Positions 38,872-38,919 of a DNA stretch of 38,919 nt are shown piece after piece; positions within the stretch are counted from its first letter, which is position 1, and every line of letters starts with the position of its first letter. The DNA comes from Oscillospiraceae bacterium. GTDB lineage: Bacteria > Bacillota > Clostridia > Oscillospirales > CAG-382. The position numbers and the translations under genes were made by a program. The stretch is taken from positions 1 to 38,919 of the forward strand of contig SVRF01000018.1 in NCBI GenBank assembly GCA_015064945.1, given 5' to 3'. The notes under the pieces are model-generated. The model worked only from the letters and a program-made list of their open reading frames with translations. It had not been told where the DNA came from and ran no database searches.

Positions 38872-38919
38872 GAATTCGTTGAAAAGGAATGTAAAAACAG
38901 AGTAAACCAAAGAAGAATG

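Overview
The window looks like a chromosomal segment of a Gram-positive, probably spore-forming member of the Clostridia, most likely Oscillospiraceae/Ruminococcaceae from a gut or rumen. The evidence is the Clostridia-type order miaB-ylbF-mutS-mutL-tgt, spore-type cell-wall enzymes (a SpoIID-domain protein and a PdaA-type deacetylase), a dockerin-like C-terminus on a large secreted protein, Listeria-Bacteroides (InlB B-type) repeats, and TTGACA-17-TATAAT promoters with AGGAGG ribosome sites. No taxonomic search was possible, so this assignment is an inference.

Layout. (1) 1-10,011, minus strand: three large secreted proteins. One is cut by the window edge; one has two near-identical beta-domains plus seven InlB-like repeats; one has three discoidin-like domains, a possible cohesin-like domain and a dockerin-like tail. 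The latter two have strong promoters of their own and share a TTGTGCAA/TTGCACAA motif upstream. (2) 10,187-16,853: an ABC exporter and rarA, divergent from an AEC transporter / type II pantothenate kinase / HTH operon; then three small genes facing a small membrane protein. (3) 16,933-20,060: a SpoIID plus peptidoglycan-binding protein, divergent from a cobalamin-riboswitch-like leader, a DUF4430 lipoprotein and an ECF S component (candidate corrinoid uptake). (4) 20,103-23,471: a BspA-type leucine-rich-repeat lipoprotein. (5) 23,487-24,344: an array of small hairpins and a REP-associated tyrosine transposase (RAYT) whose palindromes lie inside and beside its own gene. (6) 24,347-32,751, minus strand: a tightly packed run NlpC/P60 - miaB - ylbF - mutS - mutL - tgt. 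(7) 32,851-35,592: a PdaA-type deacetylase and a dipeptide epimerase / cytoplasmic serine hydrolase pair, suggesting peptidoglycan-peptide recycling. (8) 35,594-38,227: tandem family 2 membrane glycosyltransferases. (9) 38,228-38,919: non-coding, repeat-rich.

The most interesting signals are non-coding. A structured element of about 145 nt occurs twice (27,401-27,546, inserted between mutS and mutL, and 38,515-38,655). Its two copies differ by paired, compensatory changes in three helices, and the G:U pairs identify the plus strand as the likely RNA. A second family consists of in-register 7-bp tandem repeats (KAARAGW) at or just after gene ends, followed by hairpins. A third consists of palindromes with a 5' GTAG foot, as in classical REPs, around a clostridial RAYT. 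These may be parts of an undescribed repeat/RNA repertoire in this lineage.
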